NCBI RefSeq assembly: GCF_002483315.1
Contig: NZ_DLHR01000027.1
Location: 1-64,000, forward strand
Reading direction: 5' to 3'
Source: Flavobacterium sp. UBA7663
GTDB taxonomy: Bacteria > Bacteroidota > Bacteroidia > Flavobacteriales > Flavobacteriaceae
DNA: 64,000 bases
In this document: in pieces, positions 51,579 to 61,239 of the stretch
How positions within the stretch are numbered: position 1 is the stretch's first letter
Layout of the letters: every line of letters starts with the position of its first letter
Program-made: the position numbers and the translations under genes
The notes under the pieces: generated by a model
Seen by the model: only the letters and a program-made list of their open reading frames with translations
What the model was told of the DNA's origin: nothing
Database searches by the model: none

Positions 51579-52919
51579 ATGAAGAAAACGATCCTCATAA
51601 CATTATTAACTTTTACACTGTCAGTAAGTGCGCAAGAAGTGGCACCACTAACATTAAAAGACGCTATCACTTTTGCGCTTGAAAACAAAGCAGAAGCTAA
51701 AAAAGCAAAATTAGAAGTCGAAAATAGTGAATATAAAATTCAAGAAGTTCGCTCTAGAGCTTTACCGCAAATTTCGGCTAATGGAAGTTTGAATTATAAT
51801 CCTATTTTACAAACAACGGTAATAGATGGAGATAATTTTGGTGCTCCAGGAACAACTATTCAAGCTGCCTTTGGGCAAAAATGGAATTCTGGAGCTGGTG
51901 TTTCTTTAAATCAAGCTTTGTTTGATCAATCCGTATTTACAGGATTAAAAGCAGCTAAATCTACAAGAGAATTTTATCAAATAAACGCGCAATTAACCGA
52001 AGAACAAGTAATTGAACGTGTTGCAAATGCGTATTATCAAGTATATGTGCAACAACAAAAACTTATCGTCGTTGATAATAACTTGAAAAACACAAACAAA
52101 GTAAAAGACATAATTAAAGGACAATTTGATAATGGTTTGGCTAAAAAAATTGATTTAGATAGAATCACGGTTCGAGTAAATAATATCAATTCGCAACGCC
52201 AACAAATTTTAAATGCGATTTCGCTTCAAGAAAATGCTTTAAAATTTTACATGGGAATGCCGATGGAAAATAAAATAATTATTCCTAAAACAGCATTTGA
52301 AGTAACTCCACAAGATTTAACTTCATCAGCCGATGTAACTGGAAGAACAGAATATTTGTTACTAAAAAAACAAGAGCAATTATTAACGTACCAAAAAAAG
52401 GCAGCTCAAGCAGCATATTATCCAACACTTTCATTAAGCGGAAGTTATAATTATATTGGTCAAGGATCAGAAATGCCTCTTTTTGCAAAACCAGCAGATG
52501 GTGTTTATTGGTCTGATTATGCCTCAATTGGTTTAAATTTAAGAGTGCCACTTTTTGCAGGATTTGGAACAAGAGCAAAAGTAAGACAAGCAAATAATGC
52601 TTTGAATTCTTTAAAAGTTGATCTTGATGATACAAAATTAGCATTAGATTTAGCTTTTGATAATGCAAAAAAACAGCTTGAAAACAGTTTGATAACCATC
52701 AACAATCAAAAAGAAAACGCTCAACTTGCTCAAGAAGTGTTTAACAATACGAATAACAATTACACGCAAGGATTAGCTGCATTAACCGATTTATTAGATG
52801 CTGAAAATGCAATGGTTGAAGCACAAAACAATTATACCAATGCTATTTTAGAATACAAATTAGCAGAAATTCAATTTATAAAATCAAAAGGCGAACTAAA
52901 AACACTAACCAATAAATAA
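51579..52919 (+). CDS. TolC-family outer-membrane efflux protein
   Basis: A 446-residue protein with a signal peptide (about 1-18, MKKTILITLLTFTLSVSAQ). Two repeated long-helix/strand halves follow, the TolC layout (e.g. LTLKDAITFALENKAEAKKA and LDAENAMVEAQNNYTNAILE). It forms the outer-membrane channel of a tripartite pump. Gaps to the neighbours are three and five bases. Confidence 0.93.
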   Translation: MKKTILITLLTFTLSVSAQEVAPLTLKDAITFALENKAEAKKAKLEVENSEYKIQEVRSRALPQISANGSLNYNPILQTTVIDGDNFGAPGTTIQAAFGQKWNSGAGVSLNQALFDQSVFTGLKAAKSTREFYQINAQLTEEQVIERVANAYYQVYVQQQKLIVVDNNLKNTNKVKDIIKGQFDNGLAKKIDLDRITVRVNNINSQRQQILNAISLQENALKFYMGMPMENKIIIPKTAFEVTPQDLTSSADVTGRTEYLLLKKQEQLLTYQKKAAQAAYYPTLSLSGSYNYIGQGSEMPLFAKPADGVYWSDYASIGLNLRVPLFAGFGTRAKVRQANNALNSLKVDLDDTKLALDLAFDNAKKQLENSLITINNQKENAQLAQEVFNNTNNNYTQGLAALTDLLDAENAMVEAQNNYTNAILEYKLAEIQFIKSKGELKTLTNK

Positions 52920-52924
52920 TTAAA

Positions 52925-53992
52925 ATGAAAAAGACAATTATAACCATAGTAATCATTTTAGCCTCATTAGGTTTAATCGGATTTATATTATCAAAAAACA
53001 AAACTGAGAACGAAGCTAAAACAGCAATTGTTGCAGAAAAAAATGCGTCGGTTTCAGTAAAAGTTGACACTGTAAAAACTGAAGAAGTTTCTTTAGATTT
53101 CGTATCAAACGGAAATTTTGAACCAATTCAAGAATTAAAATTTGCTGCTGAAAAGTCTGGAAAAGTAACTCAAGTTTTAGTAAAAGAAGGAGATTATGTA
53201 AAAGCAGGACAAACACTTGCTATTGTAAGAAGCGATGTTATAAACGTAAATGCGCAAAACGCAAATGCCGTGTATCAAAATGCTGTTGCAGATTACACAA
53301 GATTTGAAAATGCTTTTAAAACAGGTGGTGTAACAAAACAACAATTAGACCAAGCAAGATTAGCAATGGTAAATGCTAAAACAAATTTAACGCAAGCTAA
53401 CATCAACGTAGGTGATACCAGAATTAAGGCACCAATTAATGGTTTTATCAATAAAAAATTCATTGAACCAGGATCTATTTTATCTGGAATGCCTCCAACA
53501 GAATTGTTCGAAATTGTAAACGTATCTAAATTAAAATTAAAAGTTACGGTTAATGAAAGTCAAGTGGCGAGCTTAAAAGTAGGAAGCGTAATTAAAATAG
53601 GTTCAAATGTGTATCCTGACAAAGAATTTACTGGAAAAATTACTTTTATTGCTCCAAAAGCAGATGCAAGTTTAAACTTTCCAGTTGAAATTGAAATTAC
53701 AAACAATACTTCAAACGATTTAAAAGCAGGTATGTATGGAACAGCAAAATTTGCTTCAAACCAACAAAAACAAACTTTGAAAATTGTACCAAGAAATGCA
53801 TTTGTTGGAAGTGTTAGCAGTAATGAAATTTTTGTGATTGAAAACGGAACAGCTAAACTTAAAAAAGTAACAGCAGGTAGAATTTTAGGAGACAAAGTAG
53901 AAATCTTAGAGGGATTATCTAATGGAGAAATTGTAATTGTAACCGGGCAAATCAACTTACAAGACGGAAACGCTGTTGAAGTTATTAAATAA
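52925..53992 (+). CDS. RND efflux periplasmic adaptor (MFP/HlyD-like)
   Basis: A 355-residue adaptor with an N-terminal membrane helix (about 5-22). The barrel-sandwich halves are split by a short helical hairpin: VTQVLVKEGDYVKAGQTLAI (about 79-98) and TRIKAPINGFINKKFIEPGS (about 164-183). A beta-barrel and a membrane-proximal domain end the chain. It bridges the RND permease and the TolC channel. No lipobox is present, so it is membrane-anchored rather than lipidated. Confidence 0.94.
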   Translation: MKKTIITIVIILASLGLIGFILSKNKTENEAKTAIVAEKNASVSVKVDTVKTEEVSLDFVSNGNFEPIQELKFAAEKSGKVTQVLVKEGDYVKAGQTLAIVRSDVINVNAQNANAVYQNAVADYTRFENAFKTGGVTKQQLDQARLAMVNAKTNLTQANINVGDTRIKAPINGFINKKFIEPGSILSGMPPTELFEIVNVSKLKLKVTVNESQVASLKVGSVIKIGSNVYPDKEFTGKITFIAPKADASLNFPVEIEITNNTSNDLKAGMYGTAKFASNQQKQTLKIVPRNAFVGSVSSNEIFVIENGTAKLKKVTAGRILGDKVEILEGLSNGEIVIVTGQINLQDGNAVEVIK

Positions 53993-54001
53993 TAAAGACA
54001 T

Positions 54002-57000
54002 ATGAAATTAGCAGAAATATCGATAAAACGCCCGTCGTTAGTAATTGTATTGTTTACAATTCTAACACTTGGTGGACTGTTCAGTTATAGCAATTTAGGC
54101 TACGAATTGATTCCTAAATTTGAAACTAACGTAATCACAATTGCCACAATTTATCCTGGTGCATCGCCAAGTGAAATTGAAAATACAGTAACAAAAAAAA
54201 TTGAAGATGCTGTAGCTTCTTTAGAAAACATCAAAAAAATTGATGCAAAATCGTACGAAAGTTTATCAACCGTATCCATCACATTAACTTCAAATGCTGA
54301 TGTAAATGTTTCGATGAACGATGCGCAACGTAAAATTAACGCCATTATTAGTGATTTACCAGATGATGCAGAAACGCCTTCGTTAACTAAATTCTCCTTG
54401 AGTGATTTACCAATTATGACGATTGGTGCCAACGGAAAAATGGACGAAGTTGCTTTTTACGACTTAATTGATAAAAAATTAGCTCCGATTTTATCTCGTG
54501 TTCAAGGTGTTGCGCAAGTAAACATTATTGGTGGACAAGAGAGAGAAATTCAAGTAAATCTTGATGCTGTAAAAATGCAAGGTTACGGACTTTCAATTCC
54601 GCAAGTGCAACAAAATATTTTATCATCAAATTTGGATTTCCCTACAGGAAACATTCAAACGCGTGACCAAAAAATATTAATTCGTTTAGCCGGAAAATAT
54701 AAAAATGTTGAAGAATTAAGAAACTTAATTGTGTCATCAAGAAACGGAATTCAAGTTCGTTTAGGTGATATTGCAGATGTTCAAGACACGCAAAAAATTG
54801 CTGAAAAAGTTGCTCGTGTAGATCAAAAAAGTGCTATTCTTTTACAAATTGTAAAACAATCCGATGCAAATGCTGTAGCGGTAAGTGAAGAATTGGTAAA
54901 AACCATCAACAAATTAGAAAACGATTATAAATCGAAAGGTTTACAATTAGAAATTGCAAAAGACAGTACTATTTTCACATTAGAAGCAGCTGATGCAGTG
55001 GTTCACGATTTACTTATTGCCGTTATATTAGTGGCATTAGTAATGTTGTTTTTCTTACACAGTGTTAGAAACTCATTAATTGTAATGGTTTCGATTCCTG
55101 CTTCGTTAATTGCAACTTTCATTGGAATTTACTTAATGGGATATACTTTAAACTTAATGAGTTTATTAGGATTATCATTAGTAGTTGGTATCTTGGTGGA
55201 TGATGCCATTGTGGTATTGGAAAACATTTATCGCCACATGGAAATGGGTAAAAACAAAGTTCGTGCTGCTTATGATGGAACTGCTGAAATTGGTGGAACC
55301 GTTGTATCGATTACCTTAGTAATTGTGGTAGTATTTTTACCAATTGCAATGAGTACTGGATTAGTTTCTAACATTATTACGCAATTCTGTGTAACTGTTA
55401 TTATCTCTACTTTATTGTCGTTAGTGGCTTCGTTTACTATTATTCCTTGGTTATCTTCTAGATATGGAAAATTAGAACACATTACTGGTAAGACCTTTTT
55501 TGGAAGAATTATCCTTGGATTTGAAAGCTATTTAACTCGTTTTACGGACTGGGTTTCAGGATTGTTGACTTGGTGTTTAGACCATTATATTAAAACATTC
55601 ATTGTTGTTTTCACTTTATTTATTGCTTCAACAATAGGATTAATGGGTGGTGGATTTATTGGTGGTGAATTCTTCGCAGCTTCTGACAGTGGTGAATTTT
55701 TAGTTCAAATTGAAATGCCAAAAGACGCTTCGTTAGAACAAACCAATTTCATGACGCAAAAAGCAGAAGCTTTCCTGAAGAAAGAAGAATATGTTCACAG
55801 TCAAATTACTACTATTGGTCAAACTAGTGAAGGTTTAGGAGCATCTCAAGCAACCGCTTATAAATCGGAGATTAACGTAAAAATGGTTGGTTTAGACAAA
55901 CGTGATGAACCTGCAAACGTATATGCTGCCAAAACAAAACGTAAACTAGAAAAAATCTTAGTTGGAGCAAAAGTTAAAACAGTTCCAGTAGGTATTTTAG
56001 GAACTGCTGAAGATGCTACTTTAGGTTTAATCGTTACAGGTCCAAATGTTGAAACAGCTATGGCATTTGCTAAAGCAGCTGAAAAAGAATTACGCACGAT
56101 TCCTGGAGCAACAGAAATTGAATTATCGGTAGAAGATGGAAATCCAGAAGTAAACGTTCAAGTTGACAGAGATAAAATGGCTGCGCTTGGTTTAAGTTTA
56201 CAAACTGTAGGTATGACCATGCAAACTGCATTTAGCGGAAATACTGATGGTAAATTTAGAGCTGGAGAATACGAATACGACATCAACATTAAATATAATG
56301 CATTCGACAGAAAAAGTATTGCCGATGTAAGTAACTTAATTTTCATTAACGATAGAGGCGAACAAATCAAATTAATACAATTTGCAACAGTAACTGAAAG
56401 TTCAGGTCCAAGTGAATTAGAAAGAAGAGACAAATCAGCATCGGTAACTGTAAAAGGTCAAAATGTGGGAGTTGCTTCGGGAACTATTGTATCGCAATGG
56501 CAAGAAAAAATTGATAAATTAGAAAAACCTACAGGTGTAGATTATATTTGGGGTGGTGATATGGAAAATCAATCTGAAGGTTTTGGAACACTTGGAATTG
56601 CTTTATTAGCCGCAATTATCTTGGTTTACCTTGTAATGGTTTCGTTATACGACAGTTTTGTGCATCCATTTGTAGTATTGTTTGCGATTCCGCTTTCATT
56701 TATTGGAGCCATGTTAGCTTTAGCTTTAACTAACAATACTTTGAATATTTTCACCATTCTGGGTATCATCATGCTAATTGGTCTGGTGTGTAAAAATGCG
56801 ATTATGTTGGTGGATTATACGAATCAAAGACGTAAAGCAGGAGAAAGTATTAGAACCGCATTAATTCAAGCAAATCATGCAAGGTTACGTCCAATTTTAA
56901 TGACTACGATTGCAATGGTATTTGGTATGTTCCCAATTGCATTAGCTTCTGGTGCTGGGGCAGAATGGAAAAACGGTTTAGCTTGGGTAATTATTGGTGG

Positions 57001-57178
57001 ATTAATTTCATCGTTATTCTTAACCTTAATTGTGGTTCCTGTAATCTATGAAATCATGGAAAAAATAATCGCTAAATTCTCTAAAGGAGAAAAAACAGAC
57101 TATGAAGCTGAAATGGTTGCCGATTATGAACACAAAGAATTAAGTGAAGATGGTTTTAACCCAAAACACACTTTATAA
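54002..57178 (+). CDS. RND efflux pump permease (AcrB/HAE-1 type)
   Basis: A 1058-residue inner-membrane transporter with twelve helices and two large periplasmic loops. Landmarks are IKRPSLVIVLFTILTLGGL at the first helix, YPGASPSEIENTV in the porter domain, VVGILVDDAIVVLENIYRHM (helix 4, with the proton-relay Asp pair) and IGLVCKNAIMLVDYTNQRRK (helix 10). It exports hydrophobic compounds, possibly drugs or detergents, using the proton gradient. It ends the tetR-tolC-MFP-RND operon, followed by a terminator. Confidence 0.96.
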   Translation: MKLAEISIKRPSLVIVLFTILTLGGLFSYSNLGYELIPKFETNVITIATIYPGASPSEIENTVTKKIEDAVASLENIKKIDAKSYESLSTVSITLTSNADVNVSMNDAQRKINAIISDLPDDAETPSLTKFSLSDLPIMTIGANGKMDEVAFYDLIDKKLAPILSRVQGVAQVNIIGGQEREIQVNLDAVKMQGYGLSIPQVQQNILSSNLDFPTGNIQTRDQKILIRLAGKYKNVEELRNLIVSSRNGIQVRLGDIADVQDTQKIAEKVARVDQKSAILLQIVKQSDANAVAVSEELVKTINKLENDYKSKGLQLEIAKDSTIFTLEAADAVVHDLLIAVILVALVMLFFLHSVRNSLIVMVSIPASLIATFIGIYLMGYTLNLMSLLGLSLVVGILVDDAIVVLENIYRHMEMGKNKVRAAYDGTAEIGGTVVSITLVIVVVFLPIAMSTGLVSNIITQFCVTVIISTLLSLVASFTIIPWLSSRYGKLEHITGKTFFGRIILGFESYLTRFTDWVSGLLTWCLDHYIKTFIVVFTLFIASTIGLMGGGFIGGEFFAASDSGEFLVQIEMPKDASLEQTNFMTQKAEAFLKKEEYVHSQITTIGQTSEGLGASQATAYKSEINVKMVGLDKRDEPANVYAAKTKRKLEKILVGAKVKTVPVGILGTAEDATLGLIVTGPNVETAMAFAKAAEKELRTIPGATEIELSVEDGNPEVNVQVDRDKMAALGLSLQTVGMTMQTAFSGNTDGKFRAGEYEYDINIKYNAFDRKSIADVSNLIFINDRGEQIKLIQFATVTESSGPSELERRDKSASVTVKGQNVGVASGTIVSQWQEKIDKLEKPTGVDYIWGGDMENQSEGFGTLGIALLAAIILVYLVMVSLYDSFVHPFVVLFAIPLSFIGAMLALALTNNTLNIFTILGIIMLIGLVCKNAIMLVDYTNQRRKAGESIRTALIQANHARLRPILMTTIAMVFGMFPIALASGAGAEWKNGLAWVIIGGLISSLFLTLIVVPVIYEIMEKIIAKFSKGEKTDYEAEMVADYEHKELSEDGFNPKHTL

Positions 57179-57182
57179 AAAC

Positions 57183-57215
57183 AAAAAAGTCCCGATTAAA
57201 TCGGGACTTTTTTTA
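57183..57215. terminator. Terminator of the efflux operon
   Basis: The GTCCCGA / TCGGGAC stem is flanked by A6 and T7. It can also serve the convergent MORN gene. Confidence 0.85.
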
Positions 57216-57229
57216 TACTTAAAATAGAA

Positions 57230-57574
57230 TTAGTTTTTAACTAATACGTCTTTTGACCATTTTTTTACTTCAGCAATTCTGCTTTCAGAAAAATCAACTT
57301 CGCTTAATGAAGCATCACTCCAAAAAAACCATTTTCCGGTTTTAGCACCTTTATTATATTCTCCAATAGATTGTTTAGAACCATCTTCGTTATAAGCCAT
57401 CCATTTTCCATGTAATTTTCCGTCTAAGTAATACCCTTCTTGTTTTACTTGTCCGTTATCATAATAATATGTTGCTTTTACCATTTGGTCAACCACTTCA
57501 AATTTTGGTTTTACTTCTTGTGCAAATGACAAACTCGAAACCAATAAAACTACTGCAATAACTACTTTTTTCAT
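57230..57574 (-). CDS. MORN/YwqK-like repeat protein
   Basis: A 114-residue exported protein with a signal peptide (about 1-18, ending LSFAQ). MORN-like repeats follow: YYDNGQVKQEGYYLDGKLHG and GEYNKGAKTGKWFFW. Such proteins are often called YwqK family antitoxins by homology, but no toxin partner is adjacent and a secreted form is unlikely to be an antitoxin. Function unknown. TATATTTG lies 34 bases upstream. Confidence 0.78.
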   Translation of the reverse strand: MKKVVIAVVLLVSSLSFAQEVKPKFEVVDQMVKATYYYDNGQVKQEGYYLDGKLHGKWMAYNEDGSKQSIGEYNKGAKTGKWFFWSDASLSEVDFSESRIAEVKKWSKDVLVKN

Positions 57575-57607
57575 ACTCTTTTCTTTTTTAGGTTAACATT
57601 ACAGTAA

Positions 57608-57615
57608 CAAATATA
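57608..57615 (-). promoter_or_regulatory. -7 box of the MORN gene
   Basis: The minus strand reads TATATTTG, a full TAnnTTTG match. Confidence 0.45.
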
Positions 57616-57683
57616 AAATTTATTTTACAATAAAAAAACTTTTGCTTAACAATTTGGTAACATTAGATAAAAACTTAACATTG

Positions 57684-57713
57684 AAAAAGCCAATACGTAA
57701 TGTATTGGCTTTA
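57684..57713 (-). terminator. Terminator of the TlpA-like gene
   Basis: AAAGCCAATAC / GTATTGGCTTT, an 11-bp perfect stem with a 5-base loop and a T tail on the minus strand. Confidence 0.75.
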
Positions 57714-57738
57714 AATAAGATATAAAAAATCGTTATAA

Positions 57739-58746
57739 TTACTTCACTAAATCATCTAATAATTCCGTTAAAGATGCAGATGAAGGACGGGCAGCATCTG
57801 CTTTTATTACTTTACCATCAGGTCCTATTAAAATAAATCTTGGAATTGAATTAATTCCAAAAGCTTTGATAAAATCTGAAGTCCAGTTTTTGTCTGCAAA
57901 CAATTGAATTCCTCCCAATTCTTTAGAAACTACCATTTTTTTCCATTTCTCATAATCCTTTTCTGTATCAACAGAAATACTCACAAACTCGATATTCTTT
58001 CCGTGATATTTTGCTTCTACTTTCTTTAAATGAGGAATCTCAGCCAAACAAGGTCCACACCAAGTAGCCCAAACATCAATATATACATATTTTCCTTTTA
58101 AATCTTCTAACTTGGTTTTTCCTCCTTTGTGATTTTCGTAATCAAATGATGGAGAAACAATGCCTTCCATTTTCTTAGCCGCCACTTTTTGATTATAATA
58201 ATCTAACAAGAATTTTTCTTCTTGATCAAATGAAGGGCGTAACATTTTTACTAAAGTTTCATCCAAGCTTTTTCCATCAATCATGCTAATATCATTCGCT
58301 TTCTTTTTAGCTAATGCATCTTTAAAAGTAGCTTCGTCAGCATCAAATAAAGCTTCTAGCTCCATCTCAAACTTTTCATCAGACAATGCTTTTTTAGCTA
58401 GATAGTTGTTTTCATTAGCACCATTTCCTTTGTAAACAATAGTTTCATCAAAATCTTTAGTATCTAATGTTAACTTTAAATCGTAACCATTTTTCAAAAA
58501 CATAGTAGTTCCTTCATTACCATCGTTCAAACGATACAATCCTCCATCTTTTGAAGCTTCAAAAGTGGTTTGAAATTCTCCTTTTTTATTAATCCCAACT
58601 TTTTGTTTAAAAGATCTTCCCGAAGAAATAGTAATCGTGTCCGAAAATCTATTGGCGATTTTGACGTTTAAAGAAACCGTATTAGTAGTATTTTGAGCAA
58701 ATCCAGAAAGAATTGCTACAAAAAACAAAAAGAATGCTTTTTTCAT
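57739..58746 (-). CDS. TlpA-family thiol-disulfide oxidoreductase
   Basis: A 335-residue exported protein. A signal peptide (about 1-17) is followed by a DUF4369-like N-terminal region and a C-terminal thioredoxin domain (about 195-335) with the active site WATWCGPCLAEIP. SIPRFILIGPDGKVI supplies the cis-Pro. It probably reduces disulfides of envelope proteins, as TlpA/ResA do for cytochrome c maturation. It is monocistronic, with TAGATTTG 25 bases upstream and a hairpin downstream. Confidence 0.9.
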   Translation of the reverse strand: MKKAFFLFFVAILSGFAQNTTNTVSLNVKIANRFSDTITISSGRSFKQKVGINKKGEFQTTFEASKDGGLYRLNDGNEGTTMFLKNGYDLKLTLDTKDFDETIVYKGNGANENNYLAKKALSDEKFEMELEALFDADEATFKDALAKKKANDISMIDGKSLDETLVKMLRPSFDQEEKFLLDYYNQKVAAKKMEGIVSPSFDYENHKGGKTKLEDLKGKYVYIDVWATWCGPCLAEIPHLKKVEAKYHGKNIEFVSISVDTEKDYEKWKKMVVSKELGGIQLFADKNWTSDFIKAFGINSIPRFILIGPDGKVIKADAARPSSASLTELLDDLVK

Positions 58747-58771
58747 GTTTTAAAAGTGTTATTTATTGATT

Positions 58772-58779
58772 CAAATCTA
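58772..58779 (-). promoter_or_regulatory. -7 box of the TlpA-like gene
   Basis: The minus strand reads TAGATTTG. Confidence 0.4.
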
Positions 58780-58813
58780 TTAAAATTAAACGAATAAAAT
58801 TAATATTTGTTAC

Positions 58814-58821
58814 TACATTTG
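58814..58821 (+). promoter_or_regulatory. -7 box of aspS
   Basis: TACATTTG followed by CA, 16 bases before the ATG. Confidence 0.5.
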
Positions 58822-58837
58822 CAAAAAATTTCAAGAA

Positions 58838-60583
58838 ATGTACAGAAGTCATAACTGTGGCGAATTAAACGCTTCACACATCAATACAGAAGTTACCCTT
58901 GCAGGTTGGGTTCAAAAATCGAGAGATAAAGGATTTATGATTTGGGTTGATTTACGTGACCGTTATGGTATCACGCAATTAATCTTTGATGAACAAAGAA
59001 CCGACAAAGCCGTTATTGAAAAGGCAAAATCTTTAGGAAGAGAGTTTGTTATTCAAATTAAAGGAACTGTTATTGAGCGCGTTTCTAAAAACCCAAATAT
59101 GGCAACTGGTGACGTTGAAATCTTAGTTACCGAATTAACTATTTTAAACGAAGCACAATTGCCTCCATTTACTATCGAAGATGAAACCGATGGTGGCGAA
59201 GATATTCGTATGAAATATCGTTACTTAGATATCAGAAGAAATCCGGTTAAAAACAACTTATTGTTCCGTCATAAAGTATCAATGGAAGTTAGAAAATATC
59301 TTTCTGACCAAGGTTTTTGTGATGTAGAAACACCATATTTAATTAAATCTACTCCAGAAGGTGCGCGTGATTTCGTAGTACCAAGTAGAATGAATGAAGG
59401 TCAATTTTACGCACTTCCTCAATCACCACAAACGTTTAAACAATTATTGATGGTAGGTGGAATGGATAAATATTTCCAAATTGTGAAATGTTTCCGTGAC
59501 GAAGATTTACGTGCTGACCGTCAACCAGAATTTACACAAATCGACTGTGAAATGGCATTCGTAGAGCAGGAAGATATTTTAGATATGTTCGAAGGCTTAA
59601 CACGTCATTTACTAAAAGAAATCAAAGGAATTGAAGTAGATAAATTCCCAAGAATTACTTACGATTACGCCATGAAAACCTACGGTAATGACAAACCAGA
59701 TATTCGTTTTGAAATGAAATTTGGAGAGTTAAATGCTGTAGCTCAACATAAAGATTTCCCAGTATTCAATTCAGCTGAATTAGTAGTCGGAATAGCTGCG
59801 CCAGGTTGTGCAAATTATACCAGAAAAGAAATTGATGCTTTAATTGATTGGGTAAAACGCCCTCAAGTTGGAGCATTAGGAATGGTTTATGTAAAATGTG
59901 AAGAAGATGGAACTTTCAAATCATCTGTAGATAAATTCTACGATCAAGAAGATTTGAAAAAATGGGCAGAAATTACTAACGCAAAACCAGGCGATTTAAT
60001 TTTAGTATTATCAGGAAAGGCAGATAAGACAAGAACACAATTATCGGCACTTCGTATGGAAGTTGCAACGCGTTTAGGTTTGAGAAAATCAGACGAATTT
60101 GCGCCATTATGGGTTGTAGATTTCCCTTTATTAGAATGGGATGAAGAAAGCGGAAGATACCACGCAATGCACCATCCGTTTACTTCTCCAAAACCAGAAG
60201 ACATGGCATTAATTGAAACTGAACCAGGAAAAGTTCGTGCTAATGCTTATGACATGGTATTAAACGGAAACGAAATTGGCGGAGGTTCTATTCGTATTCA
60301 TGACAGAGAATTACAAAGTAGAATGTTTGATTTATTAGGATTCAGCAAAGAACAAGCTCAAGCTCAATTCGGATTTTTAATGAATGCGTTTGAATTTGGA
60401 GCGCCACCACACGGTGGTTTAGCTTTTGGATTGGATAGATTGGTTTCTATTTTAGGCGGACAAGAAACGATTCGAGATTTTATTGCTTTCCCTAAAAACA
60501 ACTCAGGAAGAGATGTAATGATTGATGCTCCTTCAACAATTGATGAAGCACAATTACAAGAATTACATATTAAACTAAGATAA
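58838..60583 (+). CDS. aspS: Aspartyl-tRNA synthetase
   Basis: A 581-residue class II synthetase. An N-terminal OB-fold ([21 protein letters not shown]), motif 2 ([21 protein letters not shown]), the GAD insertion domain in the middle and motif 3 ([16 protein letters not shown]) are all present. The size and the GAD domain mark the bacterial type. Since AsnRS is also encoded here, this enzyme may be discriminating (tRNA-Asp only), but that cannot be read directly. Confidence 0.97.
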   Translation: MYRSHNCGELNASHINTEVTLAGWVQKSRDKGFMIWVDLRDRYGITQLIFDEQRTDKAVIEKAKSLGREFVIQIKGTVIERVSKNPNMATGDVEILVTELTILNEAQLPPFTIEDETDGGEDIRMKYRYLDIRRNPVKNNLLFRHKVSMEVRKYLSDQGFCDVETPYLIKSTPEGARDFVVPSRMNEGQFYALPQSPQTFKQLLMVGGMDKYFQIVKCFRDEDLRADRQPEFTQIDCEMAFVEQEDILDMFEGLTRHLLKEIKGIEVDKFPRITYDYAMKTYGNDKPDIRFEMKFGELNAVAQHKDFPVFNSAELVVGIAAPGCANYTRKEIDALIDWVKRPQVGALGMVYVKCEEDGTFKSSVDKFYDQEDLKKWAEITNAKPGDLILVLSGKADKTRTQLSALRMEVATRLGLRKSDEFAPLWVVDFPLLEWDEESGRYHAMHHPFTSPKPEDMALIETEPGKVRANAYDMVLNGNEIGGGSIRIHDRELQSRMFDLLGFSKEQAQAQFGFLMNAFEFGAPPHGGLAFGLDRLVSILGGQETIRDFIAFPKNNSGRDVMIDAPSTIDEAQLQELHIKLR

Positions 60584-60585
60584 AA

Positions 60586-60816
60586 ATGAAAAAGATTCTA
60601 ATTGCTCTTGTCGCAATCATTGCTTGCCTTATTTCTTTTGGATATTTTCAAAAAAACAACGGTTTCAATGGCGATAAATGGATTGGAATTGGAGTTCTTT
60701 TAGCGGCTTTTGTGTTAATGCCTTTGTTTTTATATTCGAGATTTAAAAACAAAGAAACCAGAGAAAGAATGCTAAACTTAAGTTCAAAGAAAAAAGAAGA
60801 TGCTGATAATCAGTAA
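60586..60816 (+). CDS. Small unknown membrane protein (76 aa)
   Basis: A 76-residue protein with two hydrophobic helices (about 2-20 and 32-52) and a charged C-terminal tail (RFKNKETRERMLNLSSKKKE). It starts two bases after the aspS stop, so it is almost certainly co-transcribed with it. I do not recognise a family. Its tail is predicted on the cytoplasmic side by the positive-inside rule. Confidence 0.7.
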   Translation: MKKILIALVAIIACLISFGYFQKNNGFNGDKWIGIGVLLAAFVLMPLFLYSRFKNKETRERMLNLSSKKKEDADNQ

Positions 60817-60840
60817 TTTTGAAATATTTTTAACTTTTTC

Positions 60841-60870
60841 TTGTTCGTGTCAGAAATAAGTATATCTTTG
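60841..60870 (+). promoter_or_regulatory. Promoter of the cold-shock gene
   Basis: TTG at 60841-60843, a 19-base spacer and TATCTTTG at 60863-60870, a full match to the Bacteroidetes consensus. The leader to the ATG is about 25 bases and AT-only, unlike the long structured leaders of E. coli cspA. Confidence 0.75.
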
Positions 60871-60899
60871 ACTATTATTAATTTTTTTATATTACAAAA

Positions 60900-61100
60900 A
60901 TGCGCACAGGCAAAGTTAAATTCTTCAATGAATCAAAAGGTTACGGTTTTATTACAGATGATGAAACAGGAAAAGACATTTTCGTACACGCAAGCGGAAT
61001 GAGAGTTGAATCTCTTAATGAAGGTGATGCAGTTAGCTACGAAGAAGAAGAAGGAAGAAAAGGTAAAGTAGCTGCTCAAGTAGTAGTTATCGAAGACTAA
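60900..61100 (+). CDS. Cold-shock domain protein (CspA family)
   Basis: A 66-residue single cold-shock domain. RNP1 is KGYGFIT and RNP2 is DIFVHAS, both intact, after the KVKFFNESKG start. It binds single-stranded RNA and DNA and prevents secondary structure. The acidic YEEEEGRKGK stretch replaces the usual VSFEVEEGRKGP, a minor difference. It has its own promoter and terminator. Confidence 0.96.
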   Translation: MRTGKVKFFNESKGYGFITDDETGKDIFVHASGMRVESLNEGDAVSYEEEEGRKGKVAAQVVVIED

Positions 61101-61131
61101 TATATATTATTTTTTGATTACCTAGAAAGAA

Positions 61132-61161
61132 CAAAGTCCCGATTAAATCGGGGCTTTTTTT
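61132..61161 (+). terminator. Terminator of the cold-shock gene
   Basis: AAAGTCCCGA pairs with TCGGGGCTTT, with one G-T pair, and a T7 tail follows. Confidence 0.8.
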
Positions 61162-61190
61162 ATGCAATTACGTGAATAAAATATTTCAAT

Positions 61191-61224
61191 AAAAAAAGGA
61201 CTACAAAAATGTAGTCCTTTTTTC
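61191..61224. terminator. Terminator of the TonB-dependent receptor gene
   Basis: AAAGGACTAC / GTAGTCCTTT stem with A and T tracts on both sides, so bidirectional. Confidence 0.8.
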
Positions 61225-61239
61225 TTGTTAACTAACCTT

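Noticed and set aside
57230..57574. A toxin-antitoxin pair suggested by the YwqK-like label
   Set aside because: The protein has a signal peptide and no neighbouring toxin. MORN-like repeats alone do not make an antitoxin.
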